Assembly: GCA_037447655.1 (NCBI GenBank)
Contig: JBBHKE010000723.1
Coordinates: 1-24,378, forward strand
Source of the DNA: Zygnema cylindricum
Taxonomy: Eukaryota; Streptophyta; Zygnematophyceae; Zygnematales; Zygnemataceae
Direction: 5' to 3'
DNA length: 24,378 nucleotides
Shown: positions 9,861 through 19,740 of the stretch, one piece after another
How positions within the stretch are numbered: the stretch's first letter is position 1
How the letters are laid out: every line of letters starts with the position of its first letter
The notes under the pieces: model-generated
Told to the model about the DNA's origin: nothing
What the model saw: the letters and a program-made list of their open reading frames with translations, nothing else
Database searches by the model: none
Position numbers and translations under genes: made by a program

Positions 9861-10964
9861 AAATGGATAGGTAGAGGCATATTGGGATGGCCAAGGGGGA
9901 GGACGAGAGACATGAATGGCGTGACTAGAGGGAAGTAAAAAGGGAGCGATGGCGTCTTTAAAGTGAAATCCATGGATGAAATGTGATGCAGGCGGCGCAG
10001 CTCTCTCCAACTTCTTCATGAACGATTGATAATTTGTAAAAATGACGGCGAAAATGTCAGGTCCCACAAAACGCTTGGTTGTGATTCGTCGATACCACAT
10101 CTGATTTTTTGGGGACTGTCCGCATTTGGCGTTTCATCGCCCCAAATATCTCCCACGCCAAATGTTGTTTTTTTATTCTATTTAATTCAATTAATAACTC
10201 TAATTTGTGGTTTATTTGGCACACAATCCCATATTAACATAAACGTTTACTGTATTTTGTGTTCAACACCATTTAACAATAGACTTATATACTAAATGGG
10301 ACCATTATCACCATAATAGTATATACGTTTACGCTAAATTAACCAAAGACATAAAATAGCATTAGTAATCACTCTAACTGCTTACAAGGAACTTACTTAG
10401 AGTTGAAACCGTAAATATCAAAGTTTACAGTTATACGGTGGCGCAACATTTGTTCAGTTTCGTTAATTTACAAAGAAAAACTGACTTTTCACATGCGGAT
10501 ATGTTTGACGTTCACACTATCGACCATGCGGTTGTTGGACCAATATGTGCGAACGTCATTATTTACGATTCGGACTGATCCCCTTTTTAGAGCACATATT
10601 CTCATGCGTACACAGTTACTAAACATGGCGAATTGTACTTTTGACTTAAAAGGTACGCTTTTGTACGGTAATTACACGATGACGTACTTCCGTTTTGTAC
10701 GGTACTTGAAATTTAACCCTAAATAGAGTAAAGAAAAAAATAGAATGAACTACGATAATGGAGAATAAAAAAAAAAAAAAAGCGGGACTAAATTAGCGTA
10801 CACTACGGTTATAGCGATTGGCGGTTTACCTTAATTAACGTCAAGGAAAAATTAAAATCATGTATCCTATTTGAGGAAAAAAATCAAAATTTTATGAGCC
10901 CAAATTAGTAACTTTGACACTAATAACGATGCGCGGTGTAGCCTACGATTGCCGCCTGTTATAT
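9861..10964. other. Intergenic DNA, no gene seen
   Basis: No convincing frame is present. From about 10610 to 10715 the words GTACGCTTTTGTACGG and TTTTGTACGGTACTTG appear. They foreshadow the GTACGG array that follows and look like its ancestral single-copy context. Confidence 0.55.
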
Positions 10965-11567
10965 TATATAGCACGGATACTTTGCACGCATATAGTACGG
11001 ATACAATGCACGCATATAGTAAGGATACTTTGCACGCATATAGTACGGATACAATGCACGCATATAGTAAGGATACTTTGCACGCATATAGTACGGATAC
11101 TTGCGCATATAGTACGGATACTTTGCACATATAGTACGAATACTTGCGCATATAGTACGGATACAGTACGGATACTTTGCACGCATATAGTACGGATACT
11201 TGCGCATATAGTACGGATGCTTTGCACATATAGTACGAATACTTGCACATATAGTACGAATACTTGTGCATATAGTACGAATATAGTACGGATACTTTGC
11301 ACGCATATAGTACGGATACTTGCGCATATAGTACGGATGCTTTGCACATATAGTACGAATACTTGCACATATAGTACGAATACTTGTGCATATAGTACGA
11401 ATATAGTACGGATACTTTGCACGCATATAGTACGGATACTTGCGCATATAGTACGGATGCTTTGCACATATAGTACGGATACTTGCGCATATAGTACGGA
11501 TACTTTGCACGCATATAGTACGGATACTTTGCACGCTTATAGTACGGATGCTTTGCACGCTTCGCGT
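10965..11567. repeat. GTACGGATAC minisatellite with two higher-order periods
   Basis: Monomers of about 18-24 bp contain CATATAGTACGGATAC with variable linkers (TTTGCACG, TTGCG, AATGCACG). Two higher-order units are visible. One is a 48-bp dimer starting at 10979 and 11027, identical in both copies. The other is a 120-bp unit at 11161-11280, 11281-11400 and 11401 to about 11477; copies one and two differ by a single base. Because the units contain few stops and 48 and 120 are multiples of three, long frames are open on both strands (10914-11618 plus, 10867-11706 minus). They are Y/C/T/I repeats without any recognisable domain, and I treat them as by-products. Confidence 0.95.
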
Positions 11568-11649
11568 CATTTATCCGTACTGTTGAACTATGAGATGTCG
11601 ATGCTGTACGGATATTGAAATGTACCTTTGTACGGTTTTGGGAATTTGA

Positions 11650-12052
11650 AATCAGTTCAGAAAAGAGTTTCAAATGTGAAAAGATTTCGAAAAATTGGAA
11701 ATGCAAAAAAGGTCAAAAGGTAAAATATCGAATGAACGAATAAATTCGCCGATTTTTCTAGTGTACGGATTTCAGTTTTTTTTACTTCCGAACGGATTTC
11801 TTTATTCGTACGGATGGCAATCGGATAAGAAAAGATAAAATTAGGGTTTTTGAAAAAAATTACAAAATAGATAAAAAAAATTGCACGGAGTCCAGAATTT
11901 GAGTCTGATTTTTTTTTTTTTTTCCTTCTCAGGGGAATAATTGAAACAAAAAAACAAGAAAAAATAATAAAACAAAATAAATCAAAACATTTTTTTTTTT
12001 TTTTGCCAATTAGCAATTGGCAATTGTAGGTCTTTTTTGGCAACATTTTGTG
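11650..12052. other. AT-rich upstream flank of the trmB-like gene
   Basis: AT-rich sequence contains several A and T runs and a short inverted pair (TTGCCAATTAGCAATTGGCAA, about 12004-12024) able to form a small hairpin. No convincing TATA box can be singled out. Isolated GTACGGAT words at about 11763 and 11809 are stray relatives of the preceding array. Confidence 0.5.
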
Positions 12053-12236
12053 TGTTCTCTCTCCCCCTCTCCCCCTCTCCCCCCTCTCCCCCTCTCCCCC
12101 TCTCCCCCTCTCCCCTTCTCCCCTCTCCCCCTCTCCCCCTCTCCCCCTCTCCCCTTCTCCCCCTCTCCCCCTCTCCCCCTCTCCCCCTCTCCCCCTCTCC
12201 CCCTCTCCCCCTCTCCCCCCCTCTCCACCTCTCCCC
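12053..12236 (+). repeat. Pure pyrimidine (CTCTCCCC)n tract upstream of the trmB-like gene
   Basis: Some 180 bp consist only of C and T in CCCCCTCT/CCCCTTCT-type units. The purine strand can fold back as triplex (H-DNA) by its mirror symmetry. It ends about 170 bp before the gene's start codon, with a second, less regular CT-rich stretch at 12310-12368. CT-rich tracts are common in plant promoters and 5' leaders, so a role is possible but inferred only from position. Confidence 0.85.
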
Positions 12237-12410
12237 ACCCCCCACCATTTCATTTTTTGGGGGGGTAAACTTAGTGTAACTATTCCACGATCAGATAAAA
12301 ACCATCTTCACTTCTCTCCCTCCTCTCCCTCCTCCCTCTCTTCTCCCCCGCTTCCCCCTCTCTCCTCCCACCCCCCTTTATTTTTTTTTTCTTGGAGCTG
12401 CCCGTAAAAC

Positions 12411-15400
12411 ATGGGCACCTACATGACATTACAAAACCAAAACTTTTTTCTTTGTTCCCCTTTTTCCCAAATCCATTTTAAACCCAAAATTCCCATTTTT
12501 CTTTTAGTCAATCCTTTAAAAAAGCAATTTCTATCTCAAAATAATAAACATTTTCCCAAAAACACCAAAAAAAAAAATTATGTTTTTTCAAATTCTGGAC
12601 CCAATTTGTCTCCTTCTCCAATTTCCAAAATTTCCCAAAATTTTGTAAAACCCAAAACCCCATTATTACCTTCCAAACCTAAAACCCCATTATTTAATGT
12701 TTTGGGTTTTCAGAATTTTATAAAACATAAAACCCCATTTTTTAACTTTTGGGGTTTTCAAAATTTTATGCCTGTCTCTAGTACAAGTTTGAAGCAAAAA
12801 TGTTTGGAAATCCGTTCAACGGAAAACGGAACCTCAAAAATTCTGTTTCGTAATTCGTCGTTGTCGGTATCGCAAGAGGAAAAAAGTAAAATAGAAGAAA
12901 TGGAGAAAGAAGATAATTTAAAAAATGAATTTGAAACGGTGACGGAAACCGAAAAAGAAACGGAAACCGAAAAAGAAACGAAAACGGACAAAGAAACGGA
13001 AACTGAAACTGTTGGAAATGGGCAACATGGAAAGGTTCCGGCGGATTTGGGAAAAGTTTTTGGACATTTGGGTTTGAGAGAATTACAAGACAAAGTAAGT
13101 TTAGTTTTTTTTTTTTTTTTTCTTTTAAATGTTTTTTTGTTATTCTTACTTATGTACTAAGTTTAGTTTTTTTTTTTTAGGGGCAATATTGATCCAAATT
13201 TCGCAAAAAAAATAAAAAATGTTCCATGACGTCAACTTCTATTTGGTGGGTTTCTCTTTTTTCAGGAAACTGTGATTGAAAAATGGCAAAAAAAAAAGGG
13301 GTTTAACTTTTTAAAAAAGCTTTCTCAAATTTGACGTCTTTGAAAAACCTCTTCAGAACAAAAAGAAAAAAAAAAGAAATGGAGTTCACGAATTAAACAC
13401 TCTCTTTCTCTCCCTCCCTTTCTCCCTCTCCTCCTATCTATCTCTCTCCCTCTCTCCCTCTCCCTCATTTATTAGGTCAAGGGGGTAAGAGTTCGTCAAC
13501 ATGCGAATCCGTTAAGTTCGTCCTCTATGGTAAGTTAATTTTACCCCTTTTTTTTTGCCTTAAACCTGATATTTTTAAATTATTTACCTCTTTTTTAGAC
13601 GTTTCTATCCTGTAAACATAGATTATTTACCCCTATTTTAACCTAATTTGACATTATTAAACTGTTTTCCTCCTTTTTTACCCTAAATTTAACGCTTTTG
13701 AGTAAAAAAATATTATTTTTGGGAGAAAGAAATTCGTGCAATTTCAGTAAACGAAGAAAATTACAAAAACCAATATATTTAAAACAAAAACTGAAAGAAT
13801 GAAATTTAAGTACTAAAAGAAAAACTAAAAATTCTAAAACTAAAAATTATTTTTTCCCCATTTTTTTTTTCCTTTTCTTAAAAACTCCTCTAACCTCCCT
13901 TCTCCCTTCCTCCCAATAAGGATGTAGTTAATCTGAGATATTTTTGGACTTTGATTTTTGTCCGTTTATCTTATCGTTTTTATTATTTTTATCATCATCA
14001 TTATCCGTGTTACTATTATAATTATCCTTCTTAATATTATTTTTATTAAATTTTTTTAAATGTCTTTTTTTTTTGGTTTTAGCAACCTGTTGAAATTCCG
14101 AATTGGAAAGAAATTTTTGAAGATCCGAATCGACCCCTTTTCCTCGATATCGGATGTGGTGAGGTTTTATTTATTTATTTTATTTTATTTATTTTTTCAT
14201 CAATTCTGAGGTTTAAGTTTTATGTTTTTTTAACTCGTTTTAAAAAGGGGTTTTTTTTTTTCTTTGCCTCACTATGATTGGATGGATTTTTTTTATTCAC
14301 GCTTTCTCCCTTTTTTTTTCCTCCTTTTTTTTTTTTTCTTTTTTTTTCGTGTTTACATTTACCACCTTTCCCCCTCCCCTTCTCTTATTTTGTTTTTTTC
14401 GGTTTTTTTTTTTTTTTTTTTCGGTCAGGTAGTGGCCGTTTTTTATTGGCGTTGGCGAAACTTGATTCGGAAAATAGAAATTTTCTTGGTCTCGAGATAA
14501 GACAAAAAGTGAGTCAACGTTTAGAAAATCTCTTTTTTTTTTTTCACAGGAATGCATAATTTATGATCATCGTTTTCGTAAGAAATTTTTTGGGGGTTTC
14601 ACATTTCATGAATTTTTAAACGATGTTGATTGTTTCGGTTTTTTTTTTTTTGAGGGATGAATCATTAATATGGAAATTTTATTGGGTTTTTCAAAATTAT
14701 GTTTTTTCAAAAGGGGTTTTTTAGCACAACTTGAAAGGGAAAATTGGTTGGGTTTTCAATTATAAAAAAAAGAGTGGTCTTAAAGAGCGAAGGGGGTGGA
14801 GGGAGAGGGTTTTGGGGGGGAGAGAGAGAGGGAGGTAGTAATGGGTTTAGATGGGGATTTTTCTTTCGCTTCCGAGATTACTAATTTGCTCATAACGTGG
14901 CACTGTATGATGCTGACGTGGCACTTGGGAATGCTGACGTGGCAACAGCTGGTGGGGAGATCGGTGACGTGGGTCCAAGAATTAGGGTTTTCAAATATGT
15001 GAGATTTGGATACAAATTCCTATCTTCCCCATCGCCCTTTTTTCTATTCTTGTAATCTGTAATTCTTTTTTTCTTTCTTTCAGATGGGGCTGGACTGCAG
15101 CTTTTATCGAAAGAAATGGGTCGGCCGATTATTTCTATTTCAATTTCAATTTTCTATTTTCTATTTTTTTGTTGTATCTTGTTTCTTTTCTTATTGTGCA
15201 GAGAAAAGTTTAAGACATACAGCCTTAAGTTTTTCACCTTTCACTAAGTTTTTTTTTTTTTTTTTTTTGTGTTTTTTTATTTGTTATTTTTTTTTATTAT
15301 TAGTTCAGACATTTTCTGTTCGCCAATGCCAACGTGTCATTGGCCGAAATATTGTCGTCTTATCCGGGTCCTCTGCACTACGTGACAATTTTGGTCAGCT

Positions 15401-17441
15401 CTCTCCCTCCCTCCCTCCCTCCCTCCCTCACCCTGTCCCTCCCTCGATCTCTCACAGCTTCCCTCAATCTCCGTCTCCTCCCCTCTTCCTCCTACTCCCT
15501 CCATCACCCTCATGCCCCCTCTTCCCTCCTCTCTCTCATACCTCCCTCTATGTCCCACTCCCTCCCTCATCCTCTCGCTCTCCCCCTCTCCTTCCCCCAT
15601 CTCTCTCCCACTTGTCTCCCTCCCTCTCTCTCCCTCTCCCTCACCTTTCCTCCCTCTTCCTCGCCCTTCCTCTCCCTCCGTCACCCCCCTTTCCCTCCCT
15701 CTCCCCTCCTCTCTTCCTCTCCCTCCTCTCCCTCCCTCTCCATCCTTCTTTCTCCCTCTCTCCTCTCCTTCCCTCTCCTTCCCTCTCTCCCCCGTCCTTT
15801 ATTTTTCTCCCCTTTTTTTAAATGAACCTTTTTCTTCCTTTTTAGAAAAACAGTCTTTTGTTTCTCTATCGTGACACTATTTTAAGTCCATTGGCTCATA
15901 AAAACAAAAGAAAAAAACAAATGCGAAATTTAAAATGGAAAATGAGCGATGATAGAAAAAAGAAGCGAATGATAAAAAAAAAAAAAATCGCGTTATTAAA
16001 AAAATACATCGAATGATTTGTAAAAGCATCAAAAATTTGAATGATTTGTAAAAGCATCAAAAATTTGAATGATTTTAAGAAACGATATAAAATGAAGGAA
16101 AAGAAACAAAAGGGGGGAAAAAGACAAATTCAACCAATCATTTCCAAAGGAATCCCTTTTGTTTTTTTGTGTTTTTTATTTTTCAGTGCCCGGATCCGCA
16201 CTTTAAAGTGAGGCACAGGAAAAGACGAGTTGTACAACCGGCCCTCGTCGAGACAATCGCCAAAAATCTCGTCACAAAAGGACAAGTGAGTTCATTTTTT
16301 TCACTAAAACTTTTTTTATTATGGACCATTTTATTTTAATGTAGTAATATTTTTTTGTATAGGACAAGTGAGCTTTTTTTTGCACCTTAAAGACACTTAA
16401 AAAAAGGACAAGGTGGTTGACTTTCTTACTAAAAGACGAATACACTAGTAGTTTCTTAGTGTAAGACAAGTGGGTTGACTTCTTTCACTAAACAATAAAT
16501 AAGCTGATATTTTCTGAGTGTAGGACAAATGACTTCACTTTTTTCATTAAAAGACAAACTTAGTGGGTTGACTTTTTTTCATTATTGACCAAGTGGATGA
16601 TTACATATATATATGTTTTTATTGAACCACAAGTAAGTTGTCATTTTTCCACTAGAGACTACCGGTCAGTCAGTCGACTTTTTCAGTTGATTTTTTTCAG
16701 TTTAAGACAGATGAGTTGACTTTTTTCCTCTAAAGGACAAATGATTTGACGTTTTCACTAAAAAAATTGAGTGAGTTTGACTTTTGTTGCATTGACTTAC
16801 ATATGCTTCTGTAGGATGAGTGAAGAGATTTTGTTTATTGCCATTTTTTATTTTTTTTTGGACTTTGGGCTGACATTTGCATGTTTAGTAAATAAAATAT
16901 TATATCGATCCTTCTTCTTTTTTCTTTCTTTTTCCTCTCAGCTATTTGTTGCCTCGAATGTGTGGAAAGTAGCAAACGACTCTTTTCTTTTTTCTTTACT
17001 CTTTTAACTATTTTTCGCTGATTTTTTCAATTACTTTTTTTTTTGTCCTTTTACCCTTCTTTTTTGTTCTTTATCTTTTTCCCTTTTTTTTTTTTTTTTT
17101 TTTTTTTTCTTTTTTTTTTACTTTTTTTTGTTGATTTTTTTATTTATTTTTTTTTTTTTTCTTTTTCCTTTTTTTTTTGTTTTTTATCGTTTTCCCTTTT
17201 TTTTTTTTTTTTTCAGCTATATGTTGCCTCCGATGTTGAGGAAGTGGCGAAAGATATGCGGAACCAAATCGAGGCGTTTGGAAACGGACGATTTTTTGAA
17301 CGGAAAACTGAAAACGGAACCATAGAAACGGATGGCAACGGTTGGTTGAAAGAAAATCCGTTAGAAGTTCCGACAGAACGGGAGGTAGCTGTTTTTACTA
17401 ATGGAGGGAGCATGTATAGGGCTTTGTATACAAAGGTGTAA
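12411..17441 (+). CDS. trmB: tRNA (guanine-N7)-methyltransferase, plant organelle type, eight exons
   Basis: The enzyme transfers methyl from S-adenosylmethionine to N7 of G46 in the tRNA variable loop. Exons 12411-13094, 13476-13529, 14083-14158, 14429-14508, 14949-14998, 15309-15393, 16187-16285 and 17217-17441 have GT/AG ends and join in phase to 450 residues. Residues 1-228 (exon 1) are a long leader: F/K/P/N-rich and nearly acid-free at first, as in a transit peptide, with a duplicated TP(L/F)FN..GFQNF segment and a T/E/K repeat near 180-200. The core follows: RVRQHANPLSSS (exon 2), AdoMet motif DIGCGSG (268-274), GLEIRQK (292-298), FANAN (319-323), CPDPHFKVRHRKRRV (344-358), YVASDV (378-383) and a terminal TERE (429-432). 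The CPDPHFK signature and leader fit the plastid/mitochondrial plant form, not cytosolic METTL1. ATG 12423 is an alternative start. The donor of exon 6 (GTCAGC) is weak. Confidence 0.93.
12660..12772 (+). repeat. In-exon duplication in the trmB-like leader
   Basis: Two imperfect copies, starting near 12653 and 12727, of a segment with AAAACCCCATT, TTTGGG(G)TTTTCA and AATTTTAT encode matching peptides TPLFNVLGFQNF and TPFFNFWGFQNF. A third, shorter KTPL segment precedes them. It lies in the presumed transit-peptide region, where length is free to vary. Confidence 0.75.
14891..14948 (+). repeat. Iterated ACGTGGCA words ending at the exon 5 acceptor
   Basis: ACGTGGCA occurs three times (about 14897, 14915, 14936), twice within a TGCTGACGTGGCA unit. 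The last copy runs directly into the acceptor CAG at 14946-14948. A similar GACGTGGG lies inside exon 5. ACGTGGC is also the G-box/ABRE core bound by plant bZIP factors; a regulatory role within an intron is speculative. Confidence 0.6.
15397..15800 (+). repeat. Pyrimidine tract (CCCT)n in intron 6
   Basis: About 400 bp of nearly pure CT words, starting with an exact (CTCC)n run at about 15404-15428, follow the weak donor of exon 6. The P/S/L-rich frames spanning it come from the repeat. The adjacent stretch 16011-16066 also carries an exact two-copy 28-bp duplication (GAATGATTTGTAAAAGCATC...). Confidence 0.85.
16280..16815 (+). repeat. Diverged array of exon 7/intron 7 junction copies
   Basis: The junction GGACAA|GTGAGTT (16280-16292) followed by CACTAAAA recurs downstream as GGACAAGTGAGC (about 16362), GGACAAGGTGGTTG (16406), AGACAAGTGGGTTG (16464), GGACAAATGACTT (16523), CCACAAGTAAGTTG (16627) and GGACAAATGATTTG (16736). 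The trailing TTGACTTTTTTCACTAAAA-type block recurs as well. Unit length is about 30-60 bp. Several copies keep a GT in donor context, and 16633 (GTAAGT) is a stronger consensus than the true donor. Confidence 0.78.
16942..16985 (+). pseudogene. Decayed partial copy of the last trmB exon
   Basis: After a pyrimidine tract and CAG, this stretch encodes LFVASNVWKVANDS. That parallels LYVASDVEEVAKDM at the start of the true last exon (17217), 275 bp downstream. The conserved Asp of VASD is Asn here, and similarity ends after about 14 codons, running into T-rich sequence with a stop at 17005-17007. It still begins with a plausible acceptor in the right phase, so mis-splicing to it would give a truncated enzyme. 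Most likely it is a relic of tandem duplication. Confidence 0.75.
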
Positions 17442-17878
17442 TGATTTTTTTTTAATTTAACAGTTGTTTTACCTCACAATTTTTTTGGTTTTTTTTCATT
17501 TTTTTGTGGGTTGTCGGACTGGTTACTTGCAATTTGGGGCTATCACATTCCCTCTCCATCGCCCCCTCTCCTTTCCCTCCCCCCCTCCCTTCCCCCCTCG
17601 TTTCCTTACCAAAAAAAACCTCAGAAAAAATTGTAAAAAAACTCGTGAATTGATCTACGATCTTGGTCATATCCATTAGATTTTAGAATATCGAACTTTC
17701 TAATGACATAATCAAAGTATAATTTTGTGTTTTTGGTCGCGGTCGTGGTTTTATTTCGTATCAGAAATTGTCTACCAAAACTATAGTCATACTCAATATA
17801 GGCAAGAAGAAATTCTTATATCTACGCCTTTTACGCACAATTTGAAGCTATTCTTTTACGGCTTTCACGTTTTCCTTT

Positions 17879-18063
17879 AATTATAATGTTTGGGCAAAAA
17901 GTTAAATAAGAAGGTTTACATTCGAAATGTTTCGTTTGTACAAATATCGCAATAAGATGTACTCGCTAATGTAAGTGTCCTCAGTAATTTCTGGAGCAAT
18001 TATAACGTTTGAGGCAAAAACTCAAATAATAAGGCTTATACTTGAAATGTTTTGTCCGTACAG
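17879..18063. repeat. Diverged tandem duplication, ~119-bp period
   Basis: AATTATAATGTTTGGGCAAA at 17879 and AATTATAACGTTTGAGGCAA at 17998 begin two copies of about 64 bp. Both end in GAAATGTTTCGTTTGTACA-like sequence and share roughly 80% of positions. No gene is associated with them. Confidence 0.8.
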
Positions 18064-18179
18064 CAGAAAATGCACTTATCCTGTATTTTTGTATCGTTGC
18101 ATATTGAATCCCGTCTAGCTATTGGAAGATGTGCATTGGTCCGATGCAAGCGATGGCCGATGTGTTTCAACTGATGTGA

Positions 18180-18305
18180 CAATGTTGTCATACAGTACAT
18201 TTATGATGTCATACGGTACATTTATGATGTCATGTGTTACATTCATGATGTCATATGTTACATTTATGATGTCATAAGCTACATTTATGATGTCATACAG
18301 TACAA
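18180..18305. repeat. Six-copy 21-bp array with TGATGTCAT core
   Basis: Units start at 18180, 18201, 18222, 18243, 18264 and 18285, with exact 21-bp spacing. The form is TTATGATGTCATACGGTACAT with changes mainly in the ACGG part. ATGATGTCAT is nearly palindromic and resembles bZIP half-sites (TGATGTCA). The exact 21-bp spacing, two helical turns, would place all cores on one face of the DNA. A binding role is inference. Confidence 0.92.
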
Positions 18306-19740
18306 CCTTCTCTTAAGAAGTTTTTTTTATGGAGCTCGTTAGCAATACCAATTGCTTTGGAGCCTATAGAACCTTTAAATTTGTGGACCAAAGTTGTTAA
18401 CGATAGTTTGTAGGATGAACTTGCCCATGACAAGGACCTTCCAAAACTTCCCAACTTGCAAGAGTGTCGGTCGCTCTCTTGACATTTTGTTTTGACCAAA
18501 TGTCTACTTTACTTGGTCTACACTTTACCATTTACCTCTTTCCTTTTCTTGCCAAATTTTGATAATCGCCCCTTTGGAACCCTACATCATTTTGTCGTCC
18601 ATGATAATTTAGATCGGTCTTGCTCGAAGAGAAATTGCTTTACTAGTCATTATTGGAGGTCGGTGCTTAATCCTTATGGCCACAATAACACCGACAATGT
18701 ACTTGGGGGGATGTACTTAGGGAAATTGGGTGTTAGTAACATTTAACATCATATTTTTTTTGGAAAATAACACTATTCTAGCTCATATAATTTTTGGAGT
18801 GGACGAGAATTTTGTCCATTTCAACAATACTTGTTGCTGTTCATTTGCTTGTGCAAGTCGTGGCCCAAGGTCAAATTCCTTTGTTGCATTCTTTTATCTT
18901 TGGAAATAACTACTCGCGCCAACAACATGTCCTCGACAAAATAGATGTAGTTAGATTAAAGAACCTTTTACATAGATTTAACATAGGTTTTAAGAACCTT
19001 TAACCGAAGCCCGTTCCTCCGGTGCCATTCCTTATCACTGGAAGTAATTAGCCTTGCCCAACAATTATCGTTGACAAAATAGTTGTTGTTCAATTTCGAG
19101 CATTATGCAAGAGGATACCTCTTAGCTAAAGCACGTGGTCCATTTTTCACATGGTCGATTTCTCCCTTATACTAAAACAAAGTTGGTTCTTGACGAGGTG
19201 CTACACCAATTTTTACTAGGCTTAGTTTGACTTTTTCACAATTTCCTCCTTCCATTCACTTCCATCATTTACTACGCTTATGTCCGTGGTCAACCTATCA
19301 ATGCACAAGCCATCCACGAACTATGCTGCTCACACGGTAGAGTATGAACTTAGACACGTGATGTTGTTCGCGATGCAATGGTTCTTTTGGGAAGCGAAGC
19401 AACATATAGTCAACGCGAAGTGTAAAAATACTCCCGCAATGTTTTTAATATAAGGAAATTTGTGGTTTTTTTACACCACAAGAAAAGAAGCTAAGTTGAC
19501 ATAGTCTTTACAAATCATATAAGAGCCCATGTCCTTTTGCGAGCAACATTTCATGTTGGCGTTCCGTGCAACATTGCATATTAGCATTGTGACTCAAGAT
19601 GTAGAGGCGTTCGAAAAAACTAATTGCGCGACTCGTGGCATGGTTGACAATTTTATGCCACCGGCATTAAAGCTCGAGATTTGGGATGGTGGGCCTAGCT
19701 TTACGCCTTTAATTTACACATAGTTCTCTTTCAAAGGATC
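18306..19740 (+). other. Decayed coding-like sequence, unassigned
   Basis: Several plus-strand frames of 60-85 codons (18492-18746, 18794-19003, 19529-19723) have mixed, protein-like composition separated by stops and frame changes, as in an old pseudogene. Two segments are diverged repeats 138 bp (46 codons) apart: around 18902 (FGNNYSRQQHVLDKIDVV) and around 19040 (TIIVDKIVVVQF). I recognise no domain. It could be a degenerate transposon or retroelement, or chance frames. Confidence 0.4.

Noticed and set aside
9474-9973. Several minus-strand P/S/L-rich frames
   Set aside because: Antisense of a GA-rich low-complexity tract with no domain.
10965-11567. Possible CRISPR array
   Set aside because: Monomers are adjacent variants without unique spacers and the context is eukaryotic.
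12048-12407. S/P/L-rich plus frames and E/G/R-rich minus frames over the CT tract
   Set aside because: All six-frame openness comes from the simple repeat; no start context or domain.
15084-15821. 245-codon frame beginning MGLDCSFYRKK after a CAG acceptor
   Set aside because: Direct joining of 14998 to 15309 restores the conserved SNIHFLFANAN block perfectly, so this is intronic sequence plus a CT repeat; at most a cryptic exon.
17043-17216. Poly-F frame upstream of the last trmB exon
   Set aside because: It is the T-rich polypyrimidine tract of intron 7 read as codons.
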